64,000 nt of DNA, from positions 1 through 64,000 of IMG/VR virus record IMGVR_UViG_3300025652_000049, one strand, 5' to 3'. The stretch is from a virus. The notes under the pieces are model-generated. The model did not search any database. It was not told the origin of the DNA and saw only the letters and a program-made list of their open reading frames with translations. Of the stretch, positions 52,287 through 60,392 are shown piece after piece. Every line of letters starts with the position of its first letter. Positions within the stretch are counted from its first letter, which is position 1. Position numbers and translations under genes: made by a program.

Positions 52287-52304
52287 ATAATTCTCGGTAA
52301 GCAA
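52278..52304 (-). promoter_or_regulatory. Promoter of the 134-residue gene
   Basis: Minus-strand TATATTTG at 52285-52278 (exact TAnnTTTG), a TTG at 52304-52302 with a 16-base spacer, start codon at 52250. The -33 side lies inside the 21-bp element 52296-52316, a good repressor site. Confidence 0.6.
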
Positions 52305-52316
52305 GATCTGTTTACC
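52296..52316 (+). promoter_or_regulatory. 21-bp operator-like element, copy 3
   Basis: GGTAAGCAA then GATCTGTTTACC. Differs from copy 2 by one base and from copy 1 by two. It lies between the divergent genes at 52250 and 52355. Confidence 0.7.
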
Positions 52317-52354
52317 GTACTACATTTATTAATTAATTATTTAATACATTTATT

Positions 52355-52780
52355 ATGAGAAATTTAAGCTTAATGATTGTCGGATTTAAAATAACTAGCT
52401 ATGTATCATCAACACGTAAAGCTAATGTTAGCGTGGTCTTCGGAGAAGAAGGAGACTTGAAGCGTAAGCTATTCAAGAACATGACCATTAGTGGTCTATT
52501 GCGTTCACGTCTGGATAGACAAACGCAAGGATATGAGGTAGGCACTCAATATTTATCTGTAAACAATAGTACAGATTGGAAAGAGAATCCTTTTCAACTA
52601 ATTCGCTATGGTTCTAAAGAATCTCCTGAGTACATGCTTGACTGCGTAGATAAACGCAACAGCAGTAAGAAGGTATCTCAAAGCCCTATCGATGGTAGTA
52701 ATGTTATTACCTATAAGAACAGATGGCACAAGCCAGAGTTTTACTTACGTTACAGAGATAATACTAAAGCTACTGTATAA
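52355..52780 (+). CDS. Early/middle protein, unknown
   Basis: 141 residues starting in the ACATTTATTATG context. Beta-rich basic protein (VGFKITSYVSSTRKANVSVVFGEE; SGLLRSRLDRQTQGYEVGTQYLS), no membrane segment or active site. TAATG joins its stop to the next start, so at least the next two genes are translationally coupled. First gene after the third 21-bp element. Confidence 0.65.
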   Translation: MRNLSLMIVGFKITSYVSSTRKANVSVVFGEEGDLKRKLFKNMTISGLLRSRLDRQTQGYEVGTQYLSVNNSTDWKENPFQLIRYGSKESPEYMLDCVDKRNSSKKVSQSPIDGSNVITYKNRWHKPEFYLRYRDNTKATV

Positions 52781-52896
52781 TGAAGCATCTAAATAAGACC
52801 GAAAAGGTCTACATAGCCAGCATCGTAGTTATATCTACGGTGCTTGTCGCTGTATGCGCATACAAAATCATTATTCATAATCTAAACATACTCTAA
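52780..52896 (+). CDS. Tiny membrane peptide
   Basis: 38 residues: charged MKHLNKTEKV then one membrane helix (YIASIVVISTVLVAVCAYKIII). Start overlaps the previous stop (TAATG) and stop overlaps the next start (TAATG), which argues strongly that it is translated. Confidence 0.65.
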   Translation: MKHLNKTEKVYIASIVVISTVLVAVCAYKIIIHNLNIL

Positions 52897-53408
52897 TGGC
52901 AAAGCCACTATACCGAATACTAAGTCCTGATGGTTTTGATATTTATCAAAACAAGCTATATCTTAAGTCTGAGATTAACGATGCTTATCAAAAATGGAGC
53001 GATGGCTTCAAACATCAAGGCTATTATAGTTTATTAAGAACTAAAATACCACTTGACAAACTCAAAGACTATTGTATAATAAATAAAACAAGAGCCAAGC
53101 GTTACAAATCTAAAGAGATTTTGAAGCTTGATGATTTGTATGAACTACAAGACTCATTCTGTAGTTCTGGTATTACATTCCAATACAGGTTAACTGCCGG
53201 TGAACTTAAATGGGCAAGACATATTAATGGTAAATACCTTATTGCTGATTTTGTTTTCGAAAATATTGACGAAAACAACATACTTACTTTCTGGGATCCT
53301 GAAGAACTTAAACAAGTTATCGAGGACGATGGCATGCCTCCGAAAGCTGTAATGCTTTCTGATGATACGGCTTTACAGAAATTATTCTTTTGGTTATCGA
53401 ACAATTAA
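52896..53408 (+). CDS. Unknown phage protein
   Basis: 170 residues, mixed alpha/beta. A middle stretch has ITFQYRLTAGELKWARHINGKYLIADFVFENI, suggesting a beta-sheet core, and there are few hydrophobic runs. No signal, membrane segment or catalytic motif. Coupled to the preceding tiny gene. No function is proposed. Confidence 0.65.
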   Translation: MAKPLYRILSPDGFDIYQNKLYLKSEINDAYQKWSDGFKHQGYYSLLRTKIPLDKLKDYCIINKTRAKRYKSKEILKLDDLYELQDSFCSSGITFQYRLTAGELKWARHINGKYLIADFVFENIDENNILTFWDPEELKQVIEDDGMPPKAVMLSDDTALQKLFFWLSNN

Positions 53409-53419
53409 ATCTTAAACTT

Positions 53420-53752
53420 ATGGAAACTCTATCAATTGTTTTGACAATACTTTACATTTTAATGAACCTCATCTATATGATTAAAAGCCACAGGTTTTTA
53501 GGTTGTATTTATGGAAAATACAATTCACCCATACATATTCTTTCATTTGTTCTTATATTAGCATACTTCTATGTGATTGTGTTTCGAACAGATTGGTATT
53601 TGTATAATATCATTAGCATTTTAATAGGAGCTCTAATAGGTGCCTGGGCTACATTCTTTGCGAAGCGATTCATAAAACATAACGATCTTGTAGAAAATGC
53701 TTATAAGAATTATACTCATATTAAAAAAGATGATAATGAAATTAACAGCTAG
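53420..53752 (+). CDS. Membrane protein with three helices
   Basis: 110 residues from ATG at 53420. A TTG start at 53390 would overlap the previous gene. Helices at about 2-20, 39-59 and 65-85 (TWYLYNIISILIGALIGAWATFF), then a charged tail ending KKDDNEINS. It overlaps the next gene by 17 bases. Inner-membrane location expected. Confidence 0.65.
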   Translation: METLSIVLTILYILMNLIYMIKSHRFLGCIYGKYNSPIHILSFVLILAYFYVIVFRTDWYLYNIISILIGALIGAWATFFAKRFIKHNDLVENAYKNYTHIKKDDNEINS

Positions 53753-53981
53753 GCAAATAATAACCAGCAAGGTCTTACATATCAACGGAACTAATCGCAC
53801 ATATTCAATGACTCCAGAAGGTCAAGTTTATAATCGTTTTACCAAAAAGATTCTCAAAGAGCTTGAGCATTCTTCTGGTAGTGGAAACAAATACGTTTCT
53901 ATTCGAATAGCAAAAGATAAAACTAGCTTCAAGGTTTATATTGATAAATGGCGTAATGAATTGTTTCCTAAAAACTCATAA
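53736..53981 (+). CDS. Small protein resembling a NUMOD4-like domain
   Basis: 81 residues from ATG at 53736 (a longer frame from 53697 is entirely inside the previous gene). NRTYSMTPEGQVYNRFTKK, then NKYVSIRIAKDK and FKVYIDKWRNELF follow the Y-x-V-S-x-x-G-x-V / G-Y-x-x-V-x-L / V-H-R-L-V pattern of the DNA-recognition domain beside HNH homing nucleases, but the HNH part is missing. May be a nuclease remnant. Weak match. Confidence 0.55.
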   Translation: MKLTARQIITSKVLHINGTNRTYSMTPEGQVYNRFTKKILKELEHSSGSGNKYVSIRIAKDKTSFKVYIDKWRNELFPKNS

Positions 53982-53982
53982 A

Positions 53983-54099
53983 ATGAAATACATGCATTCT
54001 AAAGCCCTAACTATAGGCAAAAGGATACTAGGGTATCTTTTAACGTCAGGATGGTTTATAATAGCCATCTACTGGATGTCGAGAGCATATATCTGTTAA
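53983..54099 (+). CDS. Tiny membrane peptide
   Basis: 38 residues: short basic start, then a membrane helix (LTSGWFIIAIYWMSRAYI). Starts two bases after the previous stop. Resembles the other single-helix peptides of this region. Moderate support only. Confidence 0.5.
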   Translation: MKYMHSKALTIGKRILGYLLTSGWFIIAIYWMSRAYIC

Positions 54100-54110
54100 G
54101 ATATATTCCT

Positions 54111-54118
54111 TATCTTTG
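54111..54118 (+). promoter_or_regulatory. Promoter box for the 123-residue gene
   Basis: TATCTTTG, exact TAnnTTTG, 29 bases before the start at 54147. No clear -33 TTG at the usual distance. The gene has its own terminator too (54541-54568), so this is likely one transcript. Confidence 0.55.
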
Positions 54119-54146
54119 AATATATTAATATATAAATCTATTCAAA

Positions 54147-54518
54147 ATGAGTGCATCTGCAAGAAAAGATTACGGAGCTGGAGCCGTAATCGACCCTTCA
54201 CAAGAAACGGTGAAGCGTATTAACAACATGAATAACCCATATAGTGTTCAGCAACTAGGGTTAGACAAAAGTGATGATAACGGAGCATCGCCTAAATACA
54301 TCGCGATTACATCCGAATCATTAGATGCTTTAACAGCTAACACCAGAGTATTACTTGGTAACCGAGAGGGAGTTGTTAAAAGCGTAAATACACCAGTGGC
54401 AACGCTAGTGGATTGTGTTATCACTATTCGTGATAAAGAAAAAGTTGATATTGACACAACCTACACAAAGGCTGAACTGTTGGCATCACCAATTATATTC
54501 TTTGCGACGAACGCATAG
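54147..54518 (+). CDS. Protein with own promoter and terminator, unknown
   Basis: 123 residues. N-terminal 50 residues polar and partly disordered (SASARKDYGAGAVIDPSQE), then a strand-rich core (KYIAITSESLDALTANTRVLL; VKSVNTPVATLVDCVITIRD) typical of small beta-sandwich proteins. It is the only gene of the plus block with a close promoter (54111-54118) and an intrinsic terminator right after it, which suggests high or separately timed expression, as for a decoration or DNA-binding protein. No family recognised. Confidence 0.7.
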   Translation: MSASARKDYGAGAVIDPSQETVKRINNMNNPYSVQQLGLDKSDDNGASPKYIAITSESLDALTANTRVLLGNREGVVKSVNTPVATLVDCVITIRDKEKVDIDTTYTKAELLASPIIFFATNA

Positions 54519-54540
54519 AATACATTTTAACTTATGAATT

Positions 54541-54568
54541 AAGCTACCATTCTTTGGTGGCTTTTTTT
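54541..54568 (+). terminator. Intrinsic terminator
   Basis: AAGCTACC (54541-54548) pairs with GGTGGCTT (54556-54563, one wobble pair), followed by a T7 run. Closes the 123-residue gene. Confidence 0.85.
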
Positions 54569-54586
54569 ATGCAATAAATTATAGCA

Positions 54587-55129
54587 ATGAGTCAAACAAT
54601 TAAAAAGTTAGATCTTCTCAATGAGAAGACAACAGTAGACAACTACCCTTACGGTAGAAAACAATGCGAAATGACATTCGCAGTTGAGCATAAAACAGGT
54701 AAAGGATTTCGTACTTGGAGACAATCCAAGAACCCTACAACTGGTAGATTAAACAAACCAAAGCTTAGTACATACTACAGTTTCTTGGCAATGTATATGA
54801 ATGAAGATAATCACGTAAAATATTACGCGAATAATATTCGAGGTATTGATGATGTTAAAAATCTACAGCAATGGCTTAAAGTACACGCTGATCAGATTAA
54901 TTTAACAGACGAAGAATCACAAACCTTATGGTGTACCATTGTAGCATCGTATAAAATTAGCATGGCTTGGTTCGACTGCAAGGAGGGATTTACTATTAAA
55001 GATGCACTAGAGGCTTCCCCAATCAAAGACCTCATCACTTGCTACGGTTCTCATGCACCTATCCAACAATTAATTGATGTAGAACTAGACCGACCTGAAA
55101 TGGAGGCTATGCGTAAAACTAAATCGTAA
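54587..55129 (+). CDS. Unknown phage protein
   Basis: 180 residues. First 90 residues basic and Gly/Tyr-rich (GRKQCEMTFAVEHKTGKGFRTWRQ), the rest helical with an acidic end (VELDRPEMEAMRKTKS). It is followed after one base by the barrel protein gene, so it begins an operon that runs to the helicase. No function is proposed. Confidence 0.65.
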   Translation: MSQTIKKLDLLNEKTTVDNYPYGRKQCEMTFAVEHKTGKGFRTWRQSKNPTTGRLNKPKLSTYYSFLAMYMNEDNHVKYYANNIRGIDDVKNLQQWLKVHADQINLTDEESQTLWCTIVASYKISMAWFDCKEGFTIKDALEASPIKDLITCYGSHAPIQQLIDVELDRPEMEAMRKTKS

Positions 55130-55130
55130 A

Positions 55131-55637
55131 ATGAAAAACCTCATAATAGTTTTATTGTTTACTTGCATGCAAGTAATGCAATCACAGAATGCTGTTGGTT
55201 TTAGCGCAAGCTTAGACAACAAGCTGACATTCCTAGAAGACAATCATGGCAATATGCCATTTACTCTTGACTTATCTACAAAGATGTCGCTACAAGGGTA
55301 TCAGAAAAAGCTAGGTTACTTACAAATTGCTATTAAATATGAATATGCAGATTTGTCTAGTGGAGACTTCCATAGATATGCAGCAGAAGTAGGATACGTA
55401 TTTACCAATGGAGCATTAGGATTAATGCCTTCGGTTGGTTACGGATTTATAGGGCGCGAAAATAGAGGCTCTACTCAATCTTGGGAGTTTGGTATAATGC
55501 CATCGTTCTTAATAATCCCTAACTTAAAGCTTATTGTTGGATTTGTTTGGACAGAGAGAACAGACCTTCTAGGTCAATACAGATTTAATATTAACACAGG
55601 CTTACAATTTGATATAGCCTTAAAAGACTACAGATAA
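55131..55637 (+). CDS. Predicted outer-membrane beta-barrel protein
   Basis: 168 residues. Residues 1-19 are a signal peptide (MKNLIIVLLFTCMQVMQSQ). The mature part is a run of alternating strands separated by polar loops, for example LGYLQIAIKYEYADLSSGD, YAAEVGYVFTNGALGLMPSVGYGFIG and LQFDIALKDYR at the C-terminus, the size of an eight-strand barrel. The final aromatic/charged end is usual for barrel proteins. A phage that places such a protein in the outer membrane may block further infection at its receptor, as known outer-membrane exclusion proteins do. That role is inference. Confidence 0.75.
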   Translation: MKNLIIVLLFTCMQVMQSQNAVGFSASLDNKLTFLEDNHGNMPFTLDLSTKMSLQGYQKKLGYLQIAIKYEYADLSSGDFHRYAAEVGYVFTNGALGLMPSVGYGFIGRENRGSTQSWEFGIMPSFLIIPNLKLIVGFVWTERTDLLGQYRFNINTGLQFDIALKDYR

Positions 55638-55639
55638 CT

Positions 55640-55969
55640 ATGGACAATTTAATATTTATATTAATAGCAATAATATCATTCGCGTTAGGCTTTACAGTAG
55701 CCTCAAGAATGATGAGAGAAAGAATGGAAGAATCTATTGATGCTTTAGACGATTACTATCTTAAGGAAAACCAGAGCTTGATCAGTAAGCTCCATAAAAT
55801 GAGATTGAGAAGAAATGAAATAGTATCATTTGTAGACAGCAGTGAGTTTGCTGACCTGCTCCATAAGTTTCGACATGGAGACAGGGCTAACATTAAACAA
55901 AATGCTGACAGATTCAGAGCATTAAAAATATCATTAATTTCTAAACTAAACGATTATAATGAGAACTGA
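55640..55969 (+). CDS. Membrane-anchored helical protein, unknown
   Basis: 109 residues: one N-terminal helix (LIFILIAIISFALGFTVAS) and then a long charged helical domain. Its start is three bases after the barrel gene and its stop overlaps the next start by 11 bases. With the barrel protein it may form an envelope complex; not shown. Confidence 0.6.
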   Translation: MDNLIFILIAIISFALGFTVASRMMRERMEESIDALDDYYLKENQSLISKLHKMRLRRNEIVSFVDSSEFADLLHKFRHGDRANIKQNADRFRALKISLISKLNDYNEN

Positions 55970-56609
55970 AACGATAGTGATATACGAGTTTCATGAGCTT
56001 GACATACCTGTTCAACAAAGTCTTGTTGATAAAGTTGAGGTATCCACTGAGTTTATATATCAAGACGCAGAAGAAACTGTCAAATCTTTTTGTAAAGCAT
56101 TTGACGTTAAAACACACATAAACAATTGGCTTCAATTTGCTTGTTGGAATCCTTATCTAGATCACGAATATGAACAAGAAGTTTGTGAGCTTACAGGTAT
56201 GCGATTAAGAACATATCTAATTAATAACTATGGACATGTTTTGTACAAAGGTAAATACTATGGTAACCTTTCTAAAACTCATAAAAATGGAACTCCTATA
56301 CTTGTATGTAAAGCACATCCGGCTGGAATGAGACATATCAAAAGATATTCAAAAGTTATTTTTGAAAGAGATTGTAGTTTAACTGGAGTTTGTTATGACA
56401 TTTCTATAATGAAACCAATTTATAATTTCATTGACAACCCTAATGAAGTTGATACTATCGATGTATTATTTGACAATTGCTTCACTTCACTTGAAATAGA
56501 CATTAAAGGTCAAGAAGATTATTATCATACAGATGATGCTAAAGCGGAGCAAGTAGAGATTAACGATAACGAATATTTAAAAGATGGAACAATATGGATA
56601 AACGAATAG
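55959..56609 (+). CDS. Phage protein of the Y-E-F-x-E-L family, unknown
   Basis: 216 residues. The opening IVIYEFHELDIPVQQSLVDKV and later YQDAEETVKSFCKAFDVKTHINN resemble a widespread family of phage and plasmid proteins that begin with a Y-x-F-x-E-L-x-x-x-x-Q motif and carry a short helical Cys/Trp region. Function of that family is unknown. Overlaps the next gene by 16 bases. Confidence 0.6.
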   Translation: MRTETIVIYEFHELDIPVQQSLVDKVEVSTEFIYQDAEETVKSFCKAFDVKTHINNWLQFACWNPYLDHEYEQEVCELTGMRLRTYLINNYGHVLYKGKYYGNLSKTHKNGTPILVCKAHPAGMRHIKRYSKVIFERDCSLTGVCYDISIMKPIYNFIDNPNEVDTIDVLFDNCFTSLEIDIKGQEDYYHTDDAKAEQVEINDNEYLKDGTIWINE

Positions 56610-57265
56610 TAAATTTTCTAGGATTTAATTGCATAGTACAAATAGGTGCTTATGGCAATGGTAGAATGGCAATATCATTGGTGTCTAAAAAAGACCATGA
56701 ACCAGTGGCTACAGCAACAGTAAACTTGCCGGCCGAACCTATTATGGGAGGTCATGTTTTCATTAAAGATTATTCTGAAAACAAAGGAATGCTTGATGCA
56801 TTAGTTAGTGCTGGTATTGTTATTTTTGACGAGCATGACCAGCATGCAATTGATACAACAGGACGAAGTGACATGGCTTGGATGGTAAAATATGTACCAC
56901 CAGGACAAATACCTAAACCACCTAAAGCAGAATCAATTCCAAGTCCTGAAACCTTTTTAAAGACATTAGGTTTTAAACCATATATAAATGCTTTTCCTGA
57001 TACACATCAATGGAAAGTTCATGATAATTATATGGACAATGAGTTTTGGATTGTACATGATATTGAGATTCTAATGAAAATAGCATATACTGATTCAACT
57101 AGAAAGGATCAACAAGCATTTGCTAATCTTGTTTCTAATATGCCCAACCTAATTGCATGCACAGAAATATTGCATGACATACAATATGTTGGTGCCGAGA
57201 AAGAAAACTTAGTGGGCCTAATGGTTAGAAACTTTCTAATAGAACTGGGTACTATTAAAAAATGA
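56594..57265 (+). CDS. DUF4313-like protein
   Basis: 223 residues. The N-terminal 75 residues (GFNCIVQIGAYGNGRMAISLV, later PVATATVNLPAEPI and IKDYSENKGMLDALVSAGI) follow the DUF4313 pattern, G-x-x-x-x-x-G-x-Y-x-N-G-R-x-A-I-x-L and K-D-Y-S-E-N. The C-terminal half is helical and aromatic with no named domain. DUF4313 proteins occur on phages and mobile elements; the job is unknown. Confidence 0.75.
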   Translation: MDKRIVNFLGFNCIVQIGAYGNGRMAISLVSKKDHEPVATATVNLPAEPIMGGHVFIKDYSENKGMLDALVSAGIVIFDEHDQHAIDTTGRSDMAWMVKYVPPGQIPKPPKAESIPSPETFLKTLGFKPYINAFPDTHQWKVHDNYMDNEFWIVHDIEILMKIAYTDSTRKDQQAFANLVSNMPNLIACTEILHDIQYVGAEKENLVGLMVRNFLIELGTIKK

Positions 57266-57278
57266 TAAAATATGAAGA

Positions 57279-59813
57279 ATGACACTTAATTTTACAGATG
57301 ATACTGTATATAACTATGAACCTGGGAGCATTGACAACATACGTCGTATGCTCCCTAAGTTATATGAGGAACAAGTTGAAGATGTTCTTAGAGCTGAAAA
57401 CAGATACCTATCAGGTGGAAAAGGATATCTGTTCACAAATGGAACAGGTACCGGAAAAACCTATGTAGGTCTTGGTGTAGCTAAGAGATTTTGGGCTCAA
57501 AACAAAAGAGATATATTGATTGTTGTTCCAACAGAACAGAAGTGTATTGACTGGATTTCAGAAGGTAGTGTTTTAAACCTTACGATATCTATGCTCAAAG
57601 ACACAAACGACGGAGGTAGTTTGTTTTGCGTAACTACTTATGCAAACTTCTACCAGAACGATGCATTGATTATGAGAAATTTTGATTTAATAATATATGA
57701 CGAATCTCATTATTTGAATCAGAACCAACAAGGCAAAGAGACAAGCTACCTATCTAAACACAAGTTAATATCAAAGCTACCATCTGCTTGCAAGGAGTTA
57801 GCAAAGGGTGTTATTTCAGAATACCCGCAGTTTAATGATGGTGATGATTATGAAACTTGGAGATGGCAATTAGATGCTTGGAACAAACAGCTTACTCACC
57901 ATACTGTTAGTCTGGTTGGTAGTACTAAGGTTTTGTTTCTATCAGCAACTCCTTTTGCTTATCACAAGTCTATTAAATATGCTGATGGTTGTTTGTTTGA
58001 TATAAACGAAACCATTAACGAAGGTTATAAGGATCATCCTTCATACAATGAGCCAGTAGGCTTTGACAATTTCCTTGTACAAAACTTTGGATATCGTATG
58101 CGTTACAATAAAGTGACCATACCCGAAAGTGGTGTAGATGTAAATCTTTTAGAACGACAGTTCTTTGAGAAACATAGAGAAATGGGTGTAATGTCTACAA
58201 GAGTTTTAAAGCTTGATGTAGATTATTCTAGAGATTTCATAACCGTAGAAAGTGAGATAGGAACTTTCATTAATAGTGGTATGGAACTTTTTCATCATTC
58301 AGATTTCAGAGAGAAATATAAATACTTATCTGAAGTTGCAAGTAAAAAATACAATTACTTGTATGTGAATCAACTTTTAGAAGCTGTTAAAGCTCAAGAA
58401 GTAATTCCACGAATTCAATCTCATTTAAACTTAGGAAGGAAAGTTGTTATATTTCATGGATATAATAACTCCGTAGTATCACACCCATTTCATTTCGATT
58501 TAGACAAGCTTCTTACATCTGACACTGAATGGATGTTTTCTTTGATTACCAAAGAGATTGCTCGTTTCAATATGGAATATCCTGAATATGTAAATCTTGA
58601 CTTATCTAGGTTAGGAAACACCAGAGAAGTTATCTCTAGTGCATTTTATAATATGAAGCAATACAATGGTACTGTTTCTAAAAAGAAACGGAAAGATTAC
58701 ATAATTGACTTTAATCATGGAGAAACCTATTCTATTCTAGTACAAACTAGAGCAGGTAGAGAAGGTATATCACTACATGATACTGTTGGTGATAAACAGC
58801 GTGTTCTTATCAATCTAGGGCTTCCAGTCGCTCCTACCGAAGCTATTCAAACCGAAGGTAGAATATACAGAAGTGGAAGCAAGAGCGATGCTATCTATGA
58901 ATACATAACGCTTCAAACTAATTTTGAGCGATATGCATTTGCAACCAAGATAGCAGAGAGGTCACGTACTGCCGAAAACCTAGCTATGGGTAACTTAGCT
59001 AGGGATTTACATACTGGCTTTACCGAGGGTTACTTAAACTCTCACTATGAACCTCCTACCTTAGACCAAGGTAAAGGCGGTAAAGAATCAGATAGGCAGT
59101 TGCTAGACATTACAGATTTCGATAGAGCAAAAACATATTATTTTGCTAAAGGAAAGAAAACATCTAGTAATAAGTCTAGAGAAGGTACAGATTACTATGC
59201 GACTCCTGAGCCATTAGGATATAAGATGGCAGAGTGGTTAGATATTAAAGCTGACAAACGAGCATTAGAACCTAGTGCTGGTCATGGTGCAATCGCGAGA
59301 TGGTTTCCTGAACACTGTAACAATACATTTATTGAACCTAGTTATGACTTACAATCACAATTAGTTATCAATTCAGGAAAAGCAAGAGTTATTCAAGACA
59401 GTTTTGAGAACTTTAATAATCATAACAAGTTTGAGTACATAGCAATGAATCCTCCTTTTGGACAAGCTGGTAAAACAGCTATGGAGCATATTGACAAAGC
59501 TGTTACTATGCATATGTTTCGATATAGTCAAGAAGGATCTAAGTTGCTTGCTATCGTGCCTCAAGGTAATTCAATGCAAAAGAGATTAGATGCTTTTTAT
59601 GAAAGCGTTCTCTTTGATGATTTCATAATGACAGGTGAAATTATATTACCTAGTTGCACATTCTCTAGAGCAGGAACTAATGTACATTGTAAAATAATAC
59701 GAATAGTACATAAAAATACTCCTGGTGCAACATACAATCTAAAGTCAAAGGATTTTAGTTACTGTAAAGACATCGGAGAATTCTTCGATGAAATAGAACA
59801 TTTTAATTTTTAG
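57279..59813 (+). CDS. SF2 helicase fused to an adenine methyltransferase-like domain
   Basis: 844 residues. Helicase part: GTGTGKT at 55-61 (motif I), DESH at 141-144 (motif II), SATP at 222-225 (motif III), QTEGRIYRSG at 524-533 (motif VI). The C-terminal domain begins YYATPEPLGYKMAEWL at 639-654, then EPSAGHGAIA at 664-673 (SAM-binding motif I) and MNPPFG at 723-728 (the N-P-P-F catalytic motif of N6-adenine methyltransferases). Related fusions act in phage anti-restriction (DarB-type) and as strawberry-notch-like proteins. Both active sites look intact. It may modify or unwind incoming or replicating DNA. It ends the operon with an A/T-rich gap of five bases before the next small gene. 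Confidence 0.9.
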   Translation: MTLNFTDDTVYNYEPGSIDNIRRMLPKLYEEQVEDVLRAENRYLSGGKGYLFTNGTGTGKTYVGLGVAKRFWAQNKRDILIVVPTEQKCIDWISEGSVLNLTISMLKDTNDGGSLFCVTTYANFYQNDALIMRNFDLIIYDESHYLNQNQQGKETSYLSKHKLISKLPSACKELAKGVISEYPQFNDGDDYETWRWQLDAWNKQLTHHTVSLVGSTKVLFLSATPFAYHKSIKYADGCLFDINETINEGYKDHPSYNEPVGFDNFLVQNFGYRMRYNKVTIPESGVDVNLLERQFFEKHREMGVMSTRVLKLDVDYSRDFITVESEIGTFINSGMELFHHSDFREKYKYLSEVASKKYNYLYVNQLLEAVKAQEVIPRIQSHLNLGRKVVIFHGYNNSVVSHPFHFDLDKLLTSDTEWMFSLITKEIARFNMEYPEYVNLDLSRLGNTREVISSAFYNMKQYNGTVSKKKRKDYIIDFNHGETYSILVQTRAGREGISLHDTVGDKQRVLINLGLPVAPTEAIQTEGRIYRSGSKSDAIYEYITLQTNFERYAFATKIAERSRTAENLAMGNLARDLHTGFTEGYLNSHYEPPTLDQGKGGKESDRQLLDITDFDRAKTYYFAKGKKTSSNKSREGTDYYATPEPLGYKMAEWLDIKADKRALEPSAGHGAIARWFPEHCNNTFIEPSYDLQSQLVINSGKARVIQDSFENFNNHNKFEYIAMNPPFGQAGKTAMEHIDKAVTMHMFRYSQEGSKLLAIVPQGNSMQKRLDAFYESVLFDDFIMTGEIILPSCTFSRAGTNVHCKIIRIVHKNTPGATYNLKSKDFSYCKDIGEFFDEIEHFNF

Positions 59814-59818
59814 AAATT

Positions 59819-60058
59819 ATGGCAAATACATTGAATAGTAGAGAATCTATAAAAGGATTTGATTTTGAATATAGTAAAGAACATAACTTCTACGAGTGTA
59901 GAGGTGAAGTGATGTACGACGATGACCACGATCAAATGCCTGAACCAGCTCTTTGGAGAGCTGCTGGAATATTAATTGAAAGACTAAAAGAAAGAGGTAT
60001 CCAATCTCTTCGTAATCATTCTGAAAAAGGATGGGTAGAAGTTTTAATAAATGATTAG
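59819..60058 (+). CDS. Small protein, unknown
   Basis: 79 residues, mixed alpha/beta with an acidic middle (YDDDHDQMPEPA). No motif recognised. It overlaps the next gene by eight bases. The first of seven short genes after the helicase. Confidence 0.6.
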   Translation: MANTLNSRESIKGFDFEYSKEHNFYECRGEVMYDDDHDQMPEPALWRAAGILIERLKERGIQSLRNHSEKGWVEVLIND

Positions 60059-60266
60059 TGGTTCTGATATCTTATACCTTCAAATAAACAAGAAGGTCAT
60101 TGTATTGAATCACCAATGCAAAACAGAAAACGGTATTGAAAGTGATGAAGATTTTACTGTCTCTAAAATAATAGGGAATTATGAACAACTGGAAATAGTA
60201 AACCAGTACAATCAAAAATATATTATTAATCCAAATCAAATAATAAATAATATATATGGCAAATAA
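60051..60266 (+). CDS. Small protein, unknown
   Basis: 71 residues, beta-rich with a SH3-like or OB-like appearance (ILYLQINKKVIVLNHQCK, LEIVNQYNQKYIINPNQI). No function proposed. Overlaps its neighbours, by eight bases upstream and 11 bases downstream. Confidence 0.55.
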   Translation: MISGSDILYLQINKKVIVLNHQCKTENGIESDEDFTVSKIIGNYEQLEIVNQYNQKYIINPNQIINNIYGK

Positions 60267-60390
60267 TATAGTACCAAGTCCAATGAGTGATGCTTTTCAC
60301 GATTGGCTAGAACAATGCCCTAACGGATGGGTTCGATTAGATGTTCATGAAGATTGGGTAGATTATCAATTTGATATAAAAGAAAAATAA
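60256..60390 (+). CDS. Tiny acidic protein
   Basis: 44 residues: MANNIVPSPMSDAFHDWLEQCPNG then VRLDVHEDWVDYQFDIKEK. The start overlaps the previous gene by 11 bases and the stop is two bases before the next gene, so it is packed as a real gene. Function unknown. Confidence 0.55.
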   Translation: MANNIVPSPMSDAFHDWLEQCPNGWVRLDVHEDWVDYQFDIKEK

Positions 60391-60392
60391 TT

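Noticed and set aside
52268-52290. Sigma70-type promoter TTGACA / TATAAT on the plus strand
   Set aside because: Spacer is only 11 bases; the Bacteroidota-type box on the minus strand explains the site better.
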